Assembly (NCBI GenBank): GCA_018433085.1
Contig: JAHDRW010000038.1
Span: forward strand, 1-64,000
DNA from: Deltaproteobacteria bacterium
GTDB taxonomy: Bacteria; Desulfobacterota; Desulfomonilia; UBA1062
Reading direction: 5' to 3'
DNA length: 64,000 nucleotides
Position 1 is the first letter of the stretch, and every line of letters begins with the position of its first letter. Below, in pieces: positions 26,127 through 35,030 of the stretch. Both the position numbers and the translations under genes were made by a program. Below the pieces are notes generated by a model. That model made no database searches. It had not been told where the DNA came from and saw nothing but the letters and a program-made list of their open reading frames with translations.

Positions 26127-26276
26127 CTTAATACTACAGTGGCGGAGCTTGGATATCGGGGTCAGATATCGGGGTCAGGTCTCAACATATGACACCCCCT
26201 GTGTCATATGTTGAGACCTGACCCCATGACTGTGTTGAGACCTGACCCCAGGACTGATTACCACTGTAGTGTTAAG
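26127..26276. repeat. REP-like element 5 enclosed by a 16-base imperfect inverted repeat
   Basis: Two exact 13-base units ATATCGGGGTCAG (26153-26178) lead into a perfect 25-base inverted repeat with loop CCCCT (26171-26225), followed by a partial arm GTTGAGACCTGACCCC (26234-26249) flanked by ATGACTGT and AGGACTGA. The whole cluster is enclosed by CTTAATACTACAGTGG (26127-26142) and CCACTGTAGTGTTAAG (26261-26276), complementary at 15 of 16 positions. The left outer repeat continues into GCGGAGCTT, the core of the dispersed AGCTCCGC motif. The rest of the 306-base gap holds no gene. Confidence 0.88.
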
Positions 26277-26402
26277 AACGTTATGAGGGGTCATCTTCCC
26301 CGCTGCTTGCAACAGAACCGGGTTCGGGTCTTGCCATGGGGTCCATACCAATGATCCGCCTTTCTTTAAAAATAATCGTGGCAGGTACCCCGCGGCTCCT
26401 GC

Positions 26403-27500
26403 CTATTCGTAAAAAAACACCCCGTACTGGGCGAAGAGATCCCGGTTCTTCGGGGTGAGCAGGCCGCCGTTCGCCGCCTGGAGGCCCGCGGTGCCCCACT
26501 CCTGGTTTGCCTCGATGATCACGGGCCCCTGCGGGGTGAACGCGACGTCCCAGCCGATGGACTTGATGTAATGGAACACCCGCTGGGCCTGCGCCACGAT
26601 CTTTTTCAGCTCGTCCCAGTGCGGCAGCTGAAACCCGGAAAACTCCGTGCCGGTCACGGGATGCCTGGTCATCACCCTGCCCCGGGGGGTCGTGATCAGG
26701 CCCTCGCGCTTCAGCCTCCCGGTCGCCACGTCGATGCCCACCACCACGCCTCCTGCGGAGAAGTTGTCTACCGGGCTTGTCGACGAGCTCGTGCGCAGCA
26801 TGGCCGCTACGATCTCCACCCGGTCGTCACGGGTGAGAAAGGTGACGATCCTCACCGAGTTGACCGAATGCGGGTTGATCCTCTCGAGATCAGGATGCTG
26901 GCGGATGACCTCCTGGACGAGGTAGTCGCTGTTTTCATCGTCCACATCGTCGTGCGCGACAATCCGTTCCAGGGCCTCCACGTTCTGCAGGGTTATAAAG
27001 TGGATGCCCTTTCCCATCAGGCCCAGCACCGGCTTTAAGACCACCCTTTCCAGACCCTTCTCCTGCATCAGATCCTTGAGAAACACCCTGGCCTCGGGCA
27101 GGGCGTCGCGTTTCACCAGCCCGTAGCACCGCGGGCAGGGCAGCCCGTGGTGCTCGCACAGGCAGGAGAACAGGTATTTGTCGTGCACCAGGATATAGTG
27201 GGTCTTTTTCCACAGGGTGCTCCACAGCTTCGGCCGTAAAAGGGGTGCATGGGGATCGTCCATAAATTCCTTAAACCTCCTTCTCTCCATGGTATCGAAC
27301 CTGAACAGGTGATAATGCGAAGGCAGGACCCCCAGCACGAAGAACAGATAGAGATAGTCTACGACCCGGGTAAGGGCAGGCTTGTAGTGGTTGCCGTCTC
27401 CGCCCAGGCCCGGGGTGTCGAACCCCCCGAACAGGTCCATGATCCTGCCGTAGTGGGCCGCATATCGCCTGATCACGTTTATGGCTTCTACAATACGCAT
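26403..27500 (-). CDS. Sugar-transfer-associated ATP-grasp protein (5 of 6)
   Basis: 365 residues. It shows the pattern of the sugar-transfer-associated ATP-grasp family: VLKPVLGLMGKGIHFI (ATP loop), YLVQEVIRQHPDLERINPHSVNSVRIVTFL, PVDNFSAGGVVVGID, and IGWDVAFTPQGPVIIEANQEWGTAG with the metal-binding Asp, Glu and Asn. The family is common in capsule and EPS loci but its reaction is not established. It is 34 bases upstream of the giant secreted protein gene in the same direction. Confidence 0.85.
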   Translation of the reverse strand: MRIVEAINVIRRYAAHYGRIMDLFGGFDTPGLGGDGNHYKPALTRVVDYLYLFFVLGVLPSHYHLFRFDTMERRRFKEFMDDPHAPLLRPKLWSTLWKKTHYILVHDKYLFSCLCEHHGLPCPRCYGLVKRDALPEARVFLKDLMQEKGLERVVLKPVLGLMGKGIHFITLQNVEALERIVAHDDVDDENSDYLVQEVIRQHPDLERINPHSVNSVRIVTFLTRDDRVEIVAAMLRTSSSTSPVDNFSAGGVVVGIDVATGRLKREGLITTPRGRVMTRHPVTGTEFSGFQLPHWDELKKIVAQAQRVFHYIKSIGWDVAFTPQGPVIIEANQEWGTAGLQAANGGLLTPKNRDLFAQYGVFFYE

Positions 27501-27534
27501 ACCATTCTTCCGGCGCCGCTTAAAAAATGCGTGC

Positions 27535-30500
27535 TTATCGCATGGATGGCGGTCTCAGGTTGAAGTCGTAGTACTCGTATGCGGGCTCGATGGCGTTGAG
27601 CAGCTCCAGAATCTGGTCGTCGGTGTAGCCCAGGAGATAGCGCCTCAGATATTCCGGCGCGAGGATCTCGTTGGTGTCTCTGCGCGCGAAGAAGAAGATG
27701 CCCCGGTTGAAGGCCCCCACGTAATAGTTCGACGAGTTACACCCGCCGTAGAACATCCGGGAATACCGCATCTCCTCGGACGGGATCTTGACCGTGCCCG
27801 TGTTGCAGATGACCTTGCCGAACTTGATGAGCGACCCCGAGTAGAAGTGGGGCTTTTCATGGAAGGTGTTGTCCACGAACTCGATGGCCACCATGTTGCA
27901 GATATAGTTCTCCTCGGTTTCGCCGTCCTGCCCGTCAGGGCCGGAAACCGTGAGGCTCACCGTAAAGAGGCCGATGTCCGTGTACACGTGGGTTGGGTTC
28001 TGTTCCGTGCTCGTGGTGCCGTCGCCGAAGTCCCAGAACCACGAGTCGATATTGCCGGTGCTCCGGTCCTGAAACTCGACGATGGTCCTCTGCGCACTAT
28101 TTCTTCTGCGTGCAAAAAATTCGGCGTGAAGCGGCGCAGGATTGTCCACGATAATGAACCCTTCCTTTGTCTCGGTATGTTCCTGTCCCAGGACATCGGT
28201 GACGGTCAGGCTCACGGTGTAGACCCCGGGCTCTTCGTACACGTGCCCCGGGTTTTTCTCCGTGCCCGTGGTGCCGTCGCCGAAGTCCCAGAGTCGCGAG
28301 CGTATCGAGGCGCCTTCGCCGAAGATATCCCAGAGACTCTCGTTGTACGTCATGCTCCTGTCTGAGAACTGCACGGCCAGAGGAGCGCCTCCTGACATTA
28401 CGTCGGCATCGAACTCCGCCTGGAGGATCGTGGGATTGTCCGCGCATATGAATGCTATGGCGTCGGCGACCACCATTCCATCCGCCTCGTCGGTGATCTC
28501 GACCACGGCCGTTCCGGCTTCGAAGGAAAAGGTGCCGAGCGATTTGGCCAGTGTGAGCAGGACCTCCTGCTGGTTCACCTCAACCGTGGTGGAACCTCCT
28601 GCATGGTGAATGATGTATCTGGTGTTGGTGGCATTGCCGGAAGATGGATACCACGAGGCCAACACGTTGTAGTTGCCGGGATATTTCAGATAGATGGAAT
28701 ACGCCGCCCTGTTCTCGCCCGTGCCCGCCGGGCGATACTGGTAATTGTAGCCCAGGTAGCCGGACTCTCCCAGGTAGCCGCCGCCCGGGATCTGGCCTAT
28801 GGCCCAGGTGCCGGTGAAATCGCAGCGGTTGAAGTCGGGATCGGGATTGGTGATGAAATATTCGGGGTTCCTCGCCGGATCGGGAGGCGACCCGTCAGCC
28901 GAGAACCAGGCCGGCGTGTTGGAGTCCGGGAACCGCTCCAGGTAGCTCCCGTCCGAGAGCTCCACCTTGTATACGGCAGGATCTCCCGGGATGGTATAGG
29001 TGAGAAAGTAGTTGTACGGAGGGGCTCCCTCCTGGAAGGTGTAGGGCATCAGCGCGCTCGTACCGTCCTTGAATATGGGGTTCCAGTTGGGGTAGGCCTG
29101 GCCGTACCTCATGCCGTCGGGCTTCACGGACACCATCTCGGTCGAGTAATTGGTGAACCGGTCGTCGTCCACGAAAAAGATGTCGTCGATCCGCTGGTTC
29201 TGGATCTCCCGGGAGTCGGCAAAGGTGGCGCCGAAGCCGAAGTTGGAGTGGCCGTTGAACACGAGATGGGAGCCCTCGTCCTTCAGGGCCAGCTCCATGC
29301 CCTCCGGGGTGCGGACCGTGAAGATCTGGTAGGTCACGCCCTTGACCGGATTGGTGTACACCCACACGCCGCCCTGCTCGGTGGCGCCGATGCCTGCCAG
29401 ATACTCGTAGCACCGGGGCAGGAACAGGGCGTTCTTGGAATATCCGTCGACGAGATAGATCCTCTCCGTTGCCTCATACACCCGGATATAGGCGTCGCGC
29501 ACCATGGTATCGGAGCCGTAGGCATTGCTTACGGTGAGCGAGACCCGGAAGGTTCCGGCCTGGACGTATTGGTGCACGGGGTCCTTGAGCGTGCTGGTGA
29601 ATCCGTCTCCAAAATCCCAGAGCCGGCTGTCCACCTGTCCGGTGCTCTGGTCAATGAATTGGACCGTGCACGGGACACCGCCCGTGGTTTTGTCGGCCGC
29701 AAAGTTCGCTGTGGGCGGGCTGTCTCCCGGGTCGTCGGTCATGACGAACCGCACCGCGTCCGCGCAGGTGCTCACCGTGGAGCCGTAGGCCGCGGTGATC
29801 GTCACCCGGTAGGACTGTTCCGCATCGAAGTAATACACGCCCAGGCCGTTCCACCGGCCTCCGTCCTGCTGTTGATTGACCGTGAGCGTAGTGGACGCCG
29901 GGCCGCCGTCGTCGTGCTCGATCGTCACCGGCACGCTCGGGCTCCGCGAAGGCCACTCGGTCCACCACATGGACACCTCGTAATAGGCGGAAACCACGGG
30001 CGTGAAGGTCCAGGTAAAGGTGTTGCCGTCACGGCTCCACTGCGAATCCGGACCGTACGATCCCCCGGCGCCCGAGACAGGCCACACGCCGGTGAACGAC
30101 GCGGCGCTGCTGTTGTTGTCGATGATCACCTCTTCGGACACTCCGCTCACGACCAGGTTTGCGGAGGCAGGCTCGGACCAGAGACCATCTTCGTCCCGGA
30201 CAGAGAATGATATCGTGTGGGTGCCTTCGCTCAGGAACGAGGCGGTGAACGATGCCGAATCACCGAGCTCGCCGTCCAGGTCGGACTCCCACATCCAGGC
30301 CACGACCGCCCCCTCGTTGTCTGTCCCGTGGCCGGTGAACGTGACGGCCTGCCCTGGCTGAGCCGGGTTGGGCGTGATGGAGTCGATAGAGGCCGAGGGC
30401 GGGCTGTTGCCCCCGACATACTCGAACAGGACCGCGTCCGCGCAGGTGCTCACCGTGGGGCCGTAGGCCGCGGTGATCGTCACCAGGCTCGCCGAATCCA

Positions 30501-31002
30501 GGTAAAAGCTTCCCAAGCTGTTCCATTTGCCCGCATTCTCGCGCTGGTCGATGACGAACGTGCTCACATCGTTTGCGTGACGGACCTGGACCGGAACCGA
30601 CGATGCGCGGGAAGGCCACGACGACCACCACATGAAGATCTCGTACGTGCCCGCGGGCTGGGAGCCCAGGGCCCAGGTGTAGGTGTTCCCGTCGCGCGAC
30701 CACTGGCTGTCAGCGCCATAATGGTCGGTCCCGCCCGAGACCGGCCAGGTCCCGGTGAACGATGTCCCGGGGTCGCCGTTGTCCACCAGGACATCGGCAC
30801 GGGCGCCCGAGGGAGTGCATATCAGCAGCATCAGCGCGATCACTGCCGCGACGAGCCCCCGCCCCGCGCCGCCGGGCGGTTTCCCCGCCCTTGACCCGTG
30901 CTTCGATGCCTGCAGGCCTGTCTTAAGGGGAATGCATAACCGGGGCCGCAGGCTCTGGTGAATCATCCTATTAACAGTGCTTCTCTCCGCCTTTCCGCTC
31001 AT
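27535..31002 (-). CDS. Giant secreted protein: three golvesin-like domains, four PKD domains and a split caspase-like region
   Basis: 1155 residues. A signal segment (about 50-70, LVAAVIALMLLICTPSGARA) is followed by golvesin/Xly-like beta domains at about 71-196, 291-421 and 727-854 (each with WPVSG or TW, GxWNxLG, STCADAV or VVADAI) and PKD domains at about 201-286, 430-509, 861-952 and 959-1037 (each with WDFGDG or similar). Between and after them are non-repeat parts: 515-720, with HLVFNGHSNFGFG (His585), and 1040-1155, with RMFYGGCNSSNYY (Cys1088). Golvesin and PKD domains mediate surface or glycan contacts; an EPS-associated adhesin or processing enzyme is likely. The start is the ATG eight bases after AAGGAGG. 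Confidence 0.78.
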   Translation of the reverse strand: MSGKAERSTVNRMIHQSLRPRLCIPLKTGLQASKHGSRAGKPPGGAGRGLVAAVIALMLLICTPSGARADVLVDNGDPGTSFTGTWPVSGGTDHYGADSQWSRDGNTYTWALGSQPAGTYEIFMWWSSWPSRASSVPVQVRHANDVSTFVIDQRENAGKWNSLGSFYLDSASLVTITAAYGPTVSTCADAVLFEYVGGNSPPSASIDSITPNPAQPGQAVTFTGHGTDNEGAVVAWMWESDLDGELGDSASFTASFLSEGTHTISFSVRDEDGLWSEPASANLVVSGVSEEVIIDNNSSAASFTGVWPVSGAGGSYGPDSQWSRDGNTFTWTFTPVVSAYYEVSMWWTEWPSRSPSVPVTIEHDDGGPASTTLTVNQQQDGGRWNGLGVYYFDAEQSYRVTITAAYGSTVSTCADAVRFVMTDDPGDSPPTANFAADKTTGGVPCTVQFIDQSTGQVDSRLWDFGDGFTSTLKDPVHQYVQAGTFRVSLTVSNAYGSDTMVRDAYIRVYEATERIYLVDGYSKNALFLPRCYEYLAGIGATEQGGVWVYTNPVKGVTYQIFTVRTPEGMELALKDEGSHLVFNGHSNFGFGATFADSREIQNQRIDDIFFVDDDRFTNYSTEMVSVKPDGMRYGQAYPNWNPIFKDGTSALMPYTFQEGAPPYNYFLTYTIPGDPAVYKVELSDGSYLERFPDSNTPAWFSADGSPPDPARNPEYFITNPDPDFNRCDFTGTWAIGQIPGGGYLGESGYLGYNYQYRPAGTGENRAAYSIYLKYPGNYNVLASWYPSSGNATNTRYIIHHAGGSTTVEVNQQEVLLTLAKSLGTFSFEAGTAVVEITDEADGMVVADAIAFICADNPTILQAEFDADVMSGGAPLAVQFSDRSMTYNESLWDIFGEGASIRSRLWDFGDGTTGTEKNPGHVYEEPGVYTVSLTVTDVLGQEHTETKEGFIIVDNPAPLHAEFFARRRNSAQRTIVEFQDRSTGNIDSWFWDFGDGTTSTEQNPTHVYTDIGLFTVSLTVSGPDGQDGETEENYICNMVAIEFVDNTFHEKPHFYSGSLIKFGKVICNTGTVKIPSEEMRYSRMFYGGCNSSNYYVGAFNRGIFFFARRDTNEILAPEYLRRYLLGYTDDQILELLNAIEPAYEYYDFNLRPPSMR

Positions 31003-31172
31003 ACATCCTACCTCCTTCACGACAAATGAATGGCCATGGGCACCGGGCGAGCCCCGGACCCACGTAAGACCTCAAGCGACAGGAAACGTTACCCACCTTC
31101 AAGGCCCCTAAGAAGCGGACGAAGAAGGAGGGTTCACGAAAGCTCTCCTGCCGCCCGCATCCGCACACCCCT

Positions 31173-32366
31173 TCAATCTGCGTCTCCGGCGGCGCGCGCC
31201 GGTTGGTATCCGGCTATGCCGAACTCCGCGAGCAGGTGATCCACGATCCGCCCGGCAGCCTTGCCGTCACCATAGGGGTTGTGGGCGAAGCTCATTCTCC
31301 CGTAGAGAACCTTGTCCCGTAAAAGGCGATCCACCTCGTGGAAGATCTTCTCCCTGTCGGTCCCTGCCAGCCTCACCGTGCCTGCCTCCACCGCCTCGGG
31401 CCGCTCGGTGGTCTCGCGCATGACAATGACCGGCCTGCCCAGGCTCGGCGCCTCTTCCTGAATACCCCCCGAATCCGTGAGGACGAGATATGCCCGGCTC
31501 ATGAGCGCCACGAACGGCTCGTAGTCAAGGGGGGGCAGGAGAAGGATATTGCCCCTGTTCCCGATGATCCGGTGCACGGGCTCGAACACGCTGGGATTGA
31601 GATGCACGGGATAGACAAAGAAGACATCGGGCCAATGCCGGGCAAGATCGGATACCGCCAGGCATATATTCTCCAGGCCCTGCCCGAAGCTCTCCCTCCG
31701 GTGGCCCGTGACCAGCACGATCCTGTCCGTGCCCTTCAGTCCGTCCAGGGGCCCGAGCTCCACGGCGTACCGGGAAAGCGGGCCCGCCGGGCCTTTTCCG
31801 ATCCGGCGCGCGGTGTGCCGGAGGGCATCGATCACCGTGTTGCCGGTGACCCGGATGGTTTCGGGCGGGATGTTCTCCTTGAGCAGGTTCGCCCTTGCGG
31901 TTTCCGTGGGCGCGAAGTGCAGGTCCGCCACGGCGCCGGTGAGGCGGCGGTTCATCTCCTCGGGGAACGGGCGGTATTTGTCATGGGTGCGAAGACCGGC
32001 CTCGACGTGCCCCACGGGTATGCGGCGGTAATATGCGGCCAGGGCCGCGGCAAAGGTGGTGGTGGTGTCCCCGTGAACCAGGACCATGTCCGGGCGGGCC
32101 CGCTCCATCACCTCGCCCACCCCTTCCAAAATCCGCGCGGTCAGGATGGAGAGACTCTGGCCGGGCAGCATGACATCGAGATCGAAGTCCGGAACGATGC
32201 CGAACAGGACGAGCACCTGGTCAAGCATCCGCCGGTGCTGGGCCGTGACGCACACCAGCGGCTCGACCGGACATCCACCGGCCTTTCTCCTGTTGAGCTC
32301 CAGGACCACGGGTGCCATCTTCACGGCCTCGGGCCTGGTTCCGAAAACGAGCATTATCCTGATCAT
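31173..32366 (-). CDS. wecB: UDP-N-acetylglucosamine 2-epimerase (non-hydrolysing)
   Basis: 397 residues, full length for the family. It interconverts UDP-GlcNAc and UDP-ManNAc in the cytoplasm. Motifs: [14 protein letters not shown] at the N-terminus, [64 protein letters not shown], and [31 protein letters not shown], which holds the UDP-binding and catalytic residues. The start overlaps the exosortase stop (ATGA), so the precursor enzyme is co-translated with the sorting machinery. It suggests ManNAc or a derivative in the polymer. Confidence 0.96.
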   Translation of the reverse strand: MIRIMLVFGTRPEAVKMAPVVLELNRRKAGGCPVEPLVCVTAQHRRMLDQVLVLFGIVPDFDLDVMLPGQSLSILTARILEGVGEVMERARPDMVLVHGDTTTTFAAALAAYYRRIPVGHVEAGLRTHDKYRPFPEEMNRRLTGAVADLHFAPTETARANLLKENIPPETIRVTGNTVIDALRHTARRIGKGPAGPLSRYAVELGPLDGLKGTDRIVLVTGHRRESFGQGLENICLAVSDLARHWPDVFFVYPVHLNPSVFEPVHRIIGNRGNILLLPPLDYEPFVALMSRAYLVLTDSGGIQEEAPSLGRPVIVMRETTERPEAVEAGTVRLAGTDREKIFHEVDRLLRDKVLYGRMSFAHNPYGDGKAAGRIVDHLLAEFGIAGYQPARAAGDAD

Positions 32367-33235
32367 ACGGCACCCGCCTTTCCCCGGTATGGGGCTTCGG
32401 CCCGTTCATAGGCCGGCTCGGGACCATCCCCCCGGATGACCCTGCACAGGGACAGCAGCATGAGGAGCGACACGAGATAGATCACGAGCCCTGCGTATTC
32501 ATGGAAAAAACTCTCTGCAACCCTGCTTCCGTAGAAGTGCGCCAGAACACCCGTGACCACCACCCTCACCGCGTTGGCGAACACGGTAATGGGAATCACC
32601 AGCAGGATGATCAGGGCCCTCTTCCAGTTCTTCCTGAGCATGACGCAGGCGACGACCGACCCGATGGCGAAGAGGGAGATCAGCGAGCGTATGCCGCTGC
32701 AGGCATCGGCCACCTCCAGGGTCGTGTTCGCCAGGTGCACAAGGTTTCCCTCGCGCAGGACCGGTATATGGAGCAGGGTGAGGCTCATGGCGGCACAACA
32801 GGAGGTGAAGAGCTTCAGGGGGAAGGCGATGCTGTCGTAGAGCATGTAGGGTATGGGTATCATGAACACGAGAAAGGCCAGCGCCGGAGAGACGGACTTG
32901 AGCATTTCCCTGCCGAAAAACAGCAGCACCATGCCGGCCATTACCACGAGCAGCGAAACCCGCTGCAGATAGAGTTCGGCGCCCGCATGCCCGGCCACCA
33001 GCATGGCCAGGCCGGCCGCCATGAGCGGCAGCCCGGGTAAGGAGGGCCTTTTTGTCCGGTTTATCCGGGCCAGACGATCCCCCTTGCGCCAGAGAAGGTA
33101 GAGGGAGACCACCGGCACCACGAAGCCGTGGGAGTAGTTCGGGTCCTTCCACCAGTCGAGAACGAGCTTTATCAGGACTTCGTGGTACACGAGCACCACG
33201 AGCGCGATCAAGGCAATGGTTTTCAGATAGGGCAT
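32363..33235 (-). CDS. xrt: Exosortase (first copy)
   Basis: 290 residues, about eight membrane segments. Catalytic triad of the exosortase family: Cys179 in DACSGIRSL, Arg224 in NAVRV, and His245 in FHEYAG, each at the end of a membrane helix. [17 protein letters not shown] and [11 protein letters not shown] are also family landmarks. Exosortases are membrane transpeptidases that cleave C-terminal PEP-CTERM-like anchors in EPS-producing bacteria; no such anchor is encoded in this window. The EpsI partner ends eight bases upstream. The subtype cannot be assigned from sequence reading alone. Confidence 0.92.
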   Translation of the reverse strand: MPYLKTIALIALVVLVYHEVLIKLVLDWWKDPNYSHGFVVPVVSLYLLWRKGDRLARINRTKRPSLPGLPLMAAGLAMLVAGHAGAELYLQRVSLLVVMAGMVLLFFGREMLKSVSPALAFLVFMIPIPYMLYDSIAFPLKLFTSCCAAMSLTLLHIPVLREGNLVHLANTTLEVADACSGIRSLISLFAIGSVVACVMLRKNWKRALIILLVIPITVFANAVRVVVTGVLAHFYGSRVAESFFHEYAGLVIYLVSLLMLLSLCRVIRGDGPEPAYERAEAPYRGKAGAV

Positions 33236-33243
33236 CTCGATTG

Positions 33244-33885
33244 TCAGGGAAGACACTGCATCATGTGGGGATACAGGCAACCGGCAAACGCCTGCAGGCG
33301 CTCCTCGGCCTCGGACACGGACAGGGCTGCATCCGTGGAGATGCGCACCAATGCACCGTCGTTTCTCCCCAGGACGATGGTGTCCAGAACCAGGTGAAGC
33401 TTTTCGCGGTATTCACTGGTGATCGCCTTGCCCCTTGACTGAAACCAGTAGTACACCACCTGCATCCGGTCATCCTTGCGAAGCAGGAGCCTGTTTACGG
33501 GGATTTCCCCGCCGGGAGCCCTGACCAGAGGGATAAGCCTTCTCTCGCAGGACGCCACCTCCCACCCGCTTCCCGTATAACAGCGGCGCGGCGAATGAAT
33601 GGTGCGGCCCACGCCCTGGCGGCTGTAGAACCCGATGTAGACCGATACCGGCAGGCAATCGTCGTCCGCATATGCCCGCATGATGTATTGGTCGACCCCG
33701 GCGTTCTCCAGGGTGCCGGCATCGAAGGTCATGGAAATCCCGCTCCATGCGCCCAGCCTCAGGGGGATATCGTCCAGCGGCCTGACGAGCGGGGTCTGTC
33801 CGGCCCTGTCCATGGCCTGCAGGCACCCCAGGGCGATCAGGAGCAGGATCACCGCTCCCGGGAAGTGAAGGGATCTTTTCATCAT
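33244..33885 (-). CDS. epsI: EpsI-family exosortase-associated protein (first copy)
   Basis: 213 residues: an N-terminal membrane anchor (about 8-25), then a periplasmic EpsI domain (DUF3485 type). Signature VSVYIGFYSRQGVGRTIHSPRRCYTGSGW contains the conserved H-x-P-x-x-C-x-x-G-x-GW block, and RMQVVYYWFQSRGK is also typical. EpsI is either a separate gene next to exosortase or fused to it and is needed for EPS production by an unknown mechanism. Here it precedes the exosortase, the reverse of the order at 57583-59048. Confidence 0.9.
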   Translation of the reverse strand: MMKRSLHFPGAVILLLIALGCLQAMDRAGQTPLVRPLDDIPLRLGAWSGISMTFDAGTLENAGVDQYIMRAYADDDCLPVSVYIGFYSRQGVGRTIHSPRRCYTGSGWEVASCERRLIPLVRAPGGEIPVNRLLLRKDDRMQVVYYWFQSRGKAITSEYREKLHLVLDTIVLGRNDGALVRISTDAALSVSEAEERLQAFAGCLYPHMMQCLP

Positions 33886-33951
33886 TCGGCAATCATTCGG
33901 TAATCGGGTATCGAGTTGGAGACTCTCTGGCGGCCGTTCCCCTCAGGCCGG

Positions 33952-33982
33952 AGTGAAAGCTCCGCTACGGCAGGTGAAAAGA
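33952..33982 (-). promoter_or_regulatory. Dispersed AGCTCCGCYACTGCGGGTG motif, copy 2
   Basis: Plus-strand AAAGCTCCGCTACGGCAGGTG lies 67-97 bases upstream of the first EpsI start. It differs from the 59052 copy at two core positions. Confidence 0.3.
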
Positions 33983-33994
33983 CCCCCTTCAATC

Positions 33995-34013
33995 ATGCCC
34001 TTAAAAAGGGCAT
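33995..34013. other. Short perfect hairpin upstream of the first EpsI gene
   Basis: ATGCCCTT-AAA-AAGGGCAT is an eight-base perfect inverted repeat in the 230-base gap between the acetyltransferase-like gene and epsI. There is no T-run, so a terminator is doubtful; an operator or leader hairpin is possible. Confidence 0.35.
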
Positions 34014-34115
34014 ATTCGTTTCCAACGGTATCAAAATATAGTAATAAAAAAAACGTGTTGGCTCACAAGTAGCGCCGGTCCTGCAGGCACCCGTACACGC
34101 CTGCCTCCCGGCCCG

Positions 34116-34793
34116 TCAGGCACCCCCGGCGATTCGCAGCCCGGCTTCCTGGCCCGTGCAGGGGAGCTCCCGCTCCATCCCTTCAAGAATGGGACTGTTC
34201 TTCTCCCGATTGAACCGGATGAAATCCCTGCTGGAGTCATAGTTGATGATCCGGGCGGGAACACCAAGCACCACGGCGTTGTCCGGGATGGACTTCGACA
34301 CCACGGAGTTGGCGCCGACCACCACGTGGCTTCCTATGGTGATGTTCCCCACGATCTTCGCCCCGGGCGCGATATACACGAAGTCACCTATGCGCCTCGG
34401 ACGGCCCCAGTTCTGGCCTCTCCCGCCGTAGCCCACGGAGACCTCCTGGCTGATGTTGACCAGCTTGCCGATGGTAACATCGCCGCCGATGAAGATGTTG
34501 CCGTAGTGCCCGATGTACAGTCCCGGGCCGATATCGGCCCCGGTCTCGATCGTGATGCCGGTGGTGAGCTCGACCAGCAGTTGGAGCACGCCCCCGACGA
34601 TTTTCATGACCGCGCGCACCGCCTGTGATCCGCACTCGTATTCAGCCCATCTCCTGAGCCGGTACACGGCGGTCGCCCATGCCCCCTGCGTGAACAGCAG
34701 GATCTTGATCTTGCCCAGCATGGTCACCCGGGAAACCTCGTCGGTGGGATAGATATACCGGTAGAGATCGTACCGCAGATAGGTAAACTGCAT
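34116..34793 (-). CDS. Serine-acetyltransferase-like hexapeptide-repeat acyltransferase
   Basis: 225 residues. Repeats of the left-handed beta helix run through GITIETGADIGPGLYIGHYGNIFIGGDVTIGKLVNISQEVSVGYGG...IGDFVYIAPGAKIVGNITIGSHVVVGANSVVSKSIPDNAVVLGVPARII. Catalytic His is in GHYGNI. The N-terminal helical part is much shorter and different from housekeeping CysE, so transfer of an acetyl group to a sugar is more likely than to serine. Start ATG 34793 follows GGGGAGGAGG closely. Confidence 0.8.
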   Translation of the reverse strand: MQFTYLRYDLYRYIYPTDEVSRVTMLGKIKILLFTQGAWATAVYRLRRWAEYECGSQAVRAVMKIVGGVLQLLVELTTGITIETGADIGPGLYIGHYGNIFIGGDVTIGKLVNISQEVSVGYGGRGQNWGRPRRIGDFVYIAPGAKIVGNITIGSHVVVGANSVVSKSIPDNAVVLGVPARIINYDSSRDFIRFNREKNSPILEGMERELPCTGQEAGLRIAGGA

Positions 34794-35030
34794 ACCTCCT
34801 CCCCGAGAATCATATTCCCTTCCCTTCCCCAAGCCTGGTTTCCCACGGGCAGAGAAAGGTGCCCTTCATAGACTGTATTGACAAGCCCCTCAGGATCTCC
34901 TCATTCCAGCACCCATTTCAGGACAGTATCGCTCAAAAGGCATGTGCGCCCCGGCAGCAAACGGACACGTGGCCGTACCGCTGCATCCGGCCGGGGGATA
35001 TGCCGCCGTGCCGGCAAAGGCTGGGCCCGG

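Noticed and set aside
3161-26276. CRISPR array interpretation of the recurring repeats
   Set aside because: Copies are 5-7 kb apart, palindromic over their full length, and have no regular spacers or cas genes.
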